From Linanthus parryae (Eukaryota > Streptophyta > Magnoliopsida > Ericales > Polemoniaceae), in assembly GCA_023055425.1 (NCBI GenBank), contig JALGPY010000006.1, positions 92,353,935 to 92,417,934 of the forward strand: a stretch of 64,000 bases of DNA. The letters run 5' to 3'. Each line of letters begins with the position of its first letter. Position 1 is the first letter of the stretch. The translations under genes were made by a program, and so were the position numbers. This document shows, piece after piece, positions 59,875-64,000 of the stretch. Below the pieces are notes generated by a model. It saw only the letters and a program-made list of their open reading frames with translations, ran no database searches and was not told the origin of the DNA.

Positions 59875-61311
59875 TGTAATAACCAACATTTCTAAGTCAT
59901 GTTAGTACGTTAATAATACGTGATTATATGTTAATATTTCATTTAACGATTGACTATTAGCTCATGTAAAGTTGTTTTGAAATATAGTTGAATGCATTGT
60001 TGTAATATTCGAGTTTCATCTTGTGAAGTACGTGATAAATAAATTATGTGACTAGTTAGATTAAATAACTAGTATAGTAAATGTTAATTGTTGGTTGCTT
60101 AAGTTGCTAATTGAATGCTGTGTTTCATGTATTACGTGCTTGTTTCCTATCAAGTGTATAGCCATATTCATGTATGTGATAAATTTAGGATCGCGTATAA
60201 TAGTTAAGTTGATAAAATCGTTGCACCAAATCAAACCCATGTGCATGTCCAAAGCTCTACACTTGTCAACCCTCCATGCAAGTGTCACATATCTCTCCTT
60301 ACACATGTAACTCTCTCCCTAGTCTCTTGGACATATAAAAGCCAATAAGTGCATCTTTCCCCTTATTTTTCTCCATAACTTTCTCTCTCTAGAAAGTCTT
60401 TCGAGCTCTCATTTCTCTCTTCTTCACCTCAATCCCGGTTTTTTTCTAGACCCACCAAAAATATGGTCCAAACATCATGTTTTTGAGGTTCTAAGTTATG
60501 AAAAGTCATCTTGGGTGTTAGTATATCAAGTGGGTAGCAAGTTTTGAGCATCTTCTTCAACATTGAAGCCCCTAGAGCCATAAATCATCACTTCTCCATA
60601 ACCCTTCTCAAGAACTTCATGAATAAGATGGGTAAGTTCAAGTCATTGCATATACATCATGATTTTGGTTCTTCACATCTTATTCTTGTGATTCCATGTC
60701 AAATATTTAGTTGCATGTTAGTGGATCATCATTCTAAGACAATCTTTTAGCAATGAACATCTCATTTTATGCTAGCATGGTGAATTTCTAGTTGCATGTT
60801 CTTGATTCATCACCATCTTCATGATCTATATACATGCATGAAAGAAATTAGGATGCAAGATCACCTAGTAGTGTAAATCATGTTTTACAAGTTATATTCA
60901 TGCTATGCCTTTGAATTATCTTGCATATATGTCTTAGGGTCTTAATTGGGGCTAGAGGCATGAGTTTCTTTGAAATTTTTTGAATAAAATGAAAGAAGAA
61001 ACAAGAATTTTCAGACAGAAAAATCTGCTCTCGGGTAAAAGTTTTGACGCAACTTTAGAGGGTCATAACTCACTCATATGAACTCGATTTTGGGTGTTTC
61101 CGGTACCGTTTCAAATCTATATGTGTGTACTATCATTTTCATTTAGTTTGATGAGCTTAAATACCCTCTGGATTTTCTATAATATAAAAAATACTAAAGT
61201 GTGTCCAATCTGAATTTTTCTAAGTGCTTGACAGATTTAATGCCATGTTTGGTAATCAATTTGAGGTGCCTCCAATCCATGAAATGTCATGAAAATAAGC
61301 ATGCATGTGAT

Positions 61312-61740
61312 CAGTGGCGGAGCCAGGAAATCAAGTCAGCCGGGGCAAGATTCGCGAAGTCAAAAGTCAAAATCAAAAGTCAAAGTCAACGGTCAAAAGT
61401 CGGTATATTTCATATGAAATTACACACAAAAACATCAAATTAATAATGAACACAACTCACAAGTTGTTCTTTTTTTTTTCGAGGAGTTAATGGTAAAATT
61501 GGTTAAAAAATGAATGAGAAAAATTGTTGACTGAGAGGAGAATCGAACCCGTGTACTGGGATTTGTCATTTACACCAACTAACCACTTGGGCAACTGGAC
61601 TGTTTGAAAATCTAGGGGGAAAATTTTTATATTCCATTCAATTTAGCCATAAAAAATATATAAAACTAGGGGTACTAGTGGACATTTTAAAATTTCAGGG
61701 GGGCAACTGGCCCCCCTGCCCCTACATAGGTCCGCCCCTG
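61312..61740. mobile_element. Non-autonomous hAT element, TSD CATGTGAT
   Basis: 429 bp, starting CAGTGGCGGAGCCAGGA and ending GGTCCGCCCCTG, which gives short imperfect TIRs (CAGTGGCGGA and CAGGGGCGGA). The 8-bp direct repeat CATGTGAT lies on both sides (61304-61311 and 61741-61748), as expected for hAT. The host LTR sequence continues uninterrupted across the pair when compared with the sister LTR at 54950. No transposase. It carries a tRNA-like module on the minus strand. Confidence 0.93.
61533..61600 (-). repeat. tRNA-like module with A-box and B-box matches inside the hAT element
   Basis: On the minus strand, TTGCCCAAGTGGTTAGTTGG (61594-61575) resembles a tRNA D-arm/A-box, and GGGTTCGATTCTCC (61550-61537) matches the pol III B-box, at tRNA-like spacing. 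The remaining arms are not convincing, so it is not a functional tRNA gene. It may derive from a SINE or tRNA captured by the element. Confidence 0.5.
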
Positions 61741-61847
61741 CATGTGATTGAATATGTCTATTTATGGTGTAAAAACTCATAAGTTAAGCAAGTTTTTCAA
61801 GCTAGTTTATGTATGTTTTATTTTTAGCTCATAATATGTCATCTTGC

Positions 61848-62755
61848 CCTAGGTTACCCAAATTCGCAATACAGGTAGCGATTCCCGATCTAGATCACCC
61901 GATCCCGTTCGGGGGTCGTTCGCGATCTAGATCGGTATTTCTGGCTAACTTGAAAAATAAAGAGAGGGAGACATACTGAACACACCGCCGCCGAGAAGAA
62001 TAGAAATCCGTCGTCAGTCGCTCTTTGAAGACGAATTCAACGCAGCGCCGCCGAGAACAAGCGAACGACGGTCCGAGACTCCGAGGAAGCAGAACGAGGG
62101 ACGACGCTCTGAGAGGAAGAAGGAAACCCGAGGAAGGAGGAGGGAGAAGCGTAACAGACTCTTGGTAGAATAGAAGAACATGGACTTTTTACGGAGCAAT
62201 TTTAGGAGTACTGGGTTTGTTACTTTTTTTTAACACACGGTCTGTTACTTTGTTAATGGGTTTTTTTCCTTTGTTTTTCTTTTTGCAAACATGGGTGGGA
62301 TTTCAAAGTCTTTTTTAGAACTAATTTCAAAGTCGGACTGTATTTCAAACAAAAAAGTCAGACTTTCGAAAAATTAAAAATATTTTCTCATATTTATATT
62401 AATTATTTTATTTTGAGATTATAAAAAATCTTTTCTAGTATGGAGAAATATCGTTTACCACATAAAAATTTAAATCAAAAACTGAAATTATAGTAACACT
62501 CATATCTTTAAAGATAAGATATGATTTTTTTGAGGTTTTTTTTTGACGAAAATTTTGAATTGTAACCAAAATAAAATTGAACTCATAATGGTAAAGATAA
62601 GTTCTCTTTGAGATATTTTAGCAACGAATCAAAAACATATTAAGTGTTGGTACTATGAGATAATACATAGCCTACAAAATAAACAACATTATTAATTTTT
62701 GATGTTCAGTTCCATACTGTCCGTTGGACTTCTTTTACCTAAAAAAATGCAAATT

Positions 62756-62791
<36 letters not shown>

Positions 62792-64000
62792 GAAATAGAA
62801 TCAGAAGAAGTTACTAGCATATTTTAAAAATAATGATGAGATATTAACATTATTATGAGACCGAAAATAACTTATTTTTTAGTATAAATTGTTTTCTTTT
62901 GAGCATTGTTCCATCACTCAATTTTATCATATTTTCTTCTTTCTATACATTACATCAACATGATATTCCAAAAAAGAAAACGTGTTGAAGTGTATCAACT
63001 GAGTGACGAAGAAGATGTGATGATGTACGAGTATGAAGACCATGTTGTCAGCGATGATGACAATGTTGCAAAAATTGAAATCAATGAAAGAGCTAGTACT
63101 CAGCAAACCCATGCCGCCAACGAAAAAAGAATGATCGTAAATCCAAGCCGCTGCTCAACGAAGTTCTTATACTAGGCGATCCAAATGTAAAAAATTCAGG
63201 AGGCACCAAAAGGTGGGCATGTAAGCACTGTAAGGGTTCTTTTTCTAGTTCTTATACTAGAATTCTTTATCATTTTTTTGGTGCACCTCCTGGTAAAAAA
63301 ACTGGTATTAAAAGGTGTCCCACTATGCTAAAAAATAATGGAGAACTACAGAAAGTTCGTAATAGGGTACAAAGTGCAGAGAGAGAAGGAGTTTCTTCTA
63401 CCCTAAAAAATTCTGAACTCACACGTCCAAATGTTTTGAGTCAAAAGAAACCTTTGGAGGAGTCTTTTGCTACGATGGATAGGCATGCTGTTGATGAAGT
63501 TGTTTTCAAAGCATTGTGTGCATGCGGAATTCCATTTAATGTTCTCCGCAATCCTGAATTTTGTCATATGCTGAAAGTAGTAAACAATGCACCAAAAGGT
63601 TATAAACCACCATCTTTTGAAAAAGCACGTACCACTCTTTTAGATGGGGTGAAAACAACTGTGGAGAAACAGTTGCTTCTAGTGAAGGAAACTTGGTATA
63701 CAAATGGAGTATTCATTATTTCAGATGAATGGTCTAATGTAAAAAAAATCCACTCATTAATATTTTGGGTGCAAATAGTAGTGGTGCTGTGTTTCTTCAT
63801 GTTGTGGATTGTGCAGGGGTCGAAAAAACAGGGGAATATATAGCGAAATTATTGATATAAGCGATTGATGATGTGGGCCCTCAAAATGTGGTTCAGGTGG
63901 TTACTGACAATGCATCAAATTGTAAAGCTGATGGAAGAATCGTACAAGAGGCACATCCCCATATTTTTTGGTCTCCATGTGTTGTTCATACACTTAACGT
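61848..64000 (+). mobile_element. hAT-type element, left part (continues beyond the window)
   Basis: Sequence beyond 61847 departs from the LTR copy and begins CCTAGGTTACCC. It carries repeated CGATCTAGATC motifs near 61885-61940, a short 5' leader-like GC-rich region and then a transposase gene. The right end is outside the window, so TIR and target duplication cannot be tested. A (CT)n run lies at 62758-62787. Confidence 0.55.
62959..64000 (+). pseudogene. hAT transposase (BED finger, DUF659), frameshifted, runs off the edge
   Basis: The first frame starts MIFQKRKRVEVYQLSDEED at 62959. A frameshift in an A-run near 63125 moves the reading to NDRKSKPLLNEVLILGD, then the BED-type finger RWACKHCKGSFSSSYTRIL and GIKRCP (63210-63330). 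Positions 63325-63750 encode FATMDRHAVDEVVFKALCAC, PFNVLRNPEFCHMLK and ETWYTNGVFIISDEWSN, the start of the DUF659 region of hAT transposases. A second frameshift near 63740-63765 leads to NSSGAVFLHVVDCAG, then a stop, then NVVQVVTDNASNCKADGR and SPCVVHTLN at the window edge. The TDNASN and C-x-x-H segments are hallmarks. The copy is inactive; the C-terminal dimerisation domain is not in view. Confidence 0.85.

Larger units (their letters stand above)
59875..61847 (+). mobile_element. Truncated copy of the 3.2-kb gypsy-type LTR
   Basis: Starts TGTAATAACCAACATTTC, homologous to 53246 on, and stays alignable (about 80 percent by eye) up to ATAATATGTCATCTTGC at 61847, matching about 55065-55085 of the other copy. 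The rest of the LTR is absent in this window: hAT-related sequence follows. It joins the copia integrase directly at CTTC/TGTAATAACC. It carries an inserted non-autonomous hAT element at 61312-61740. Confidence 0.82.

Noticed and set aside
61533..61600. Functional tRNA gene
   Set aside because: Acceptor stem and anticodon arm do not pair convincingly; only the promoter-like boxes fit.

Overview
This window reads as nuclear DNA of a flowering plant, probably a eudicot. It is AT-rich, has one host gene with GT-AG introns, and is otherwise filled with plant transposable elements: Helitron, L1-type LINE, Ty3/gypsy chromovirus, Ty1/copia, MULE, hAT and foldback MITEs. I cannot name the species. 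No rRNA gene, intact tRNA gene, CRISPR array or bacterial-type operon was seen.

Layout. 1-7 kb: minus-strand remains of an RPA1-like (single-strand DNA-binding) gene of the Helitron-associated kind, split by a short plus-strand non-autonomous Helitron (1859-2326). 8-12 kb: a LINE 3' fragment, then a foldback MITE-like element that received a 1.94-kb MULE with long TIRs and a 9-bp target duplication. 12.8-15 kb: MITE remnants and a LINE RNase H fragment. 16-21 kb: a decayed minus-strand Helitron Rep/helicase gene with recognisable HUH, two-tyrosine, Walker A and Walker B motifs. Flanking non-coding repeats link 16, 21, 23 and 2.6 kb. 24.26-30.17 kb: a nearly full-length L1-type LINE on the minus strand, with a 13-bp target duplication and three premature stops.

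The only convincing host gene is on the plus strand from 30749 to 41561. It has seven coding exons that splice to a 215-residue LisH-CTLH-CRA protein of the GID8/RanBPM-associated family. Intron 1 is 7.6 kb and carries long G-runs and local repeats.

43.5-49.1 kb: a complete Ty3/gypsy chromovirus (minus strand) with two LTRs, the 5-bp duplication CAACC, a tRNA-iMet-type primer site and several frame breaks. 50.7-59.9 kb: a minus-strand Ty1/copia element split by a solo-LTR-like insertion (52815-58245). That insertion contains a 45-bp minisatellite, and the minisatellite is itself split by a 3.24-kb solo LTR (53246-56488). Both insertions have exact 5-bp target duplications, and removing the outer one restores the copia reading frame. 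A second, truncated copy of the 3.2-kb LTR cuts off the copia integrase at 59875. It holds a 429-bp non-autonomous hAT element with a tRNA-like module. The window ends inside a frameshifted hAT transposase gene (BED finger plus DUF659).

The elements do not work together as a pathway. What the window records well is a relative order of insertions. I found no convincing new coding system; the most unusual observations are the nested insertions with intact duplications, the inverted and direct repeats tied to the Helitron genes, an LTR micro-inversion and the pol III-promoter-like module in the hAT element.
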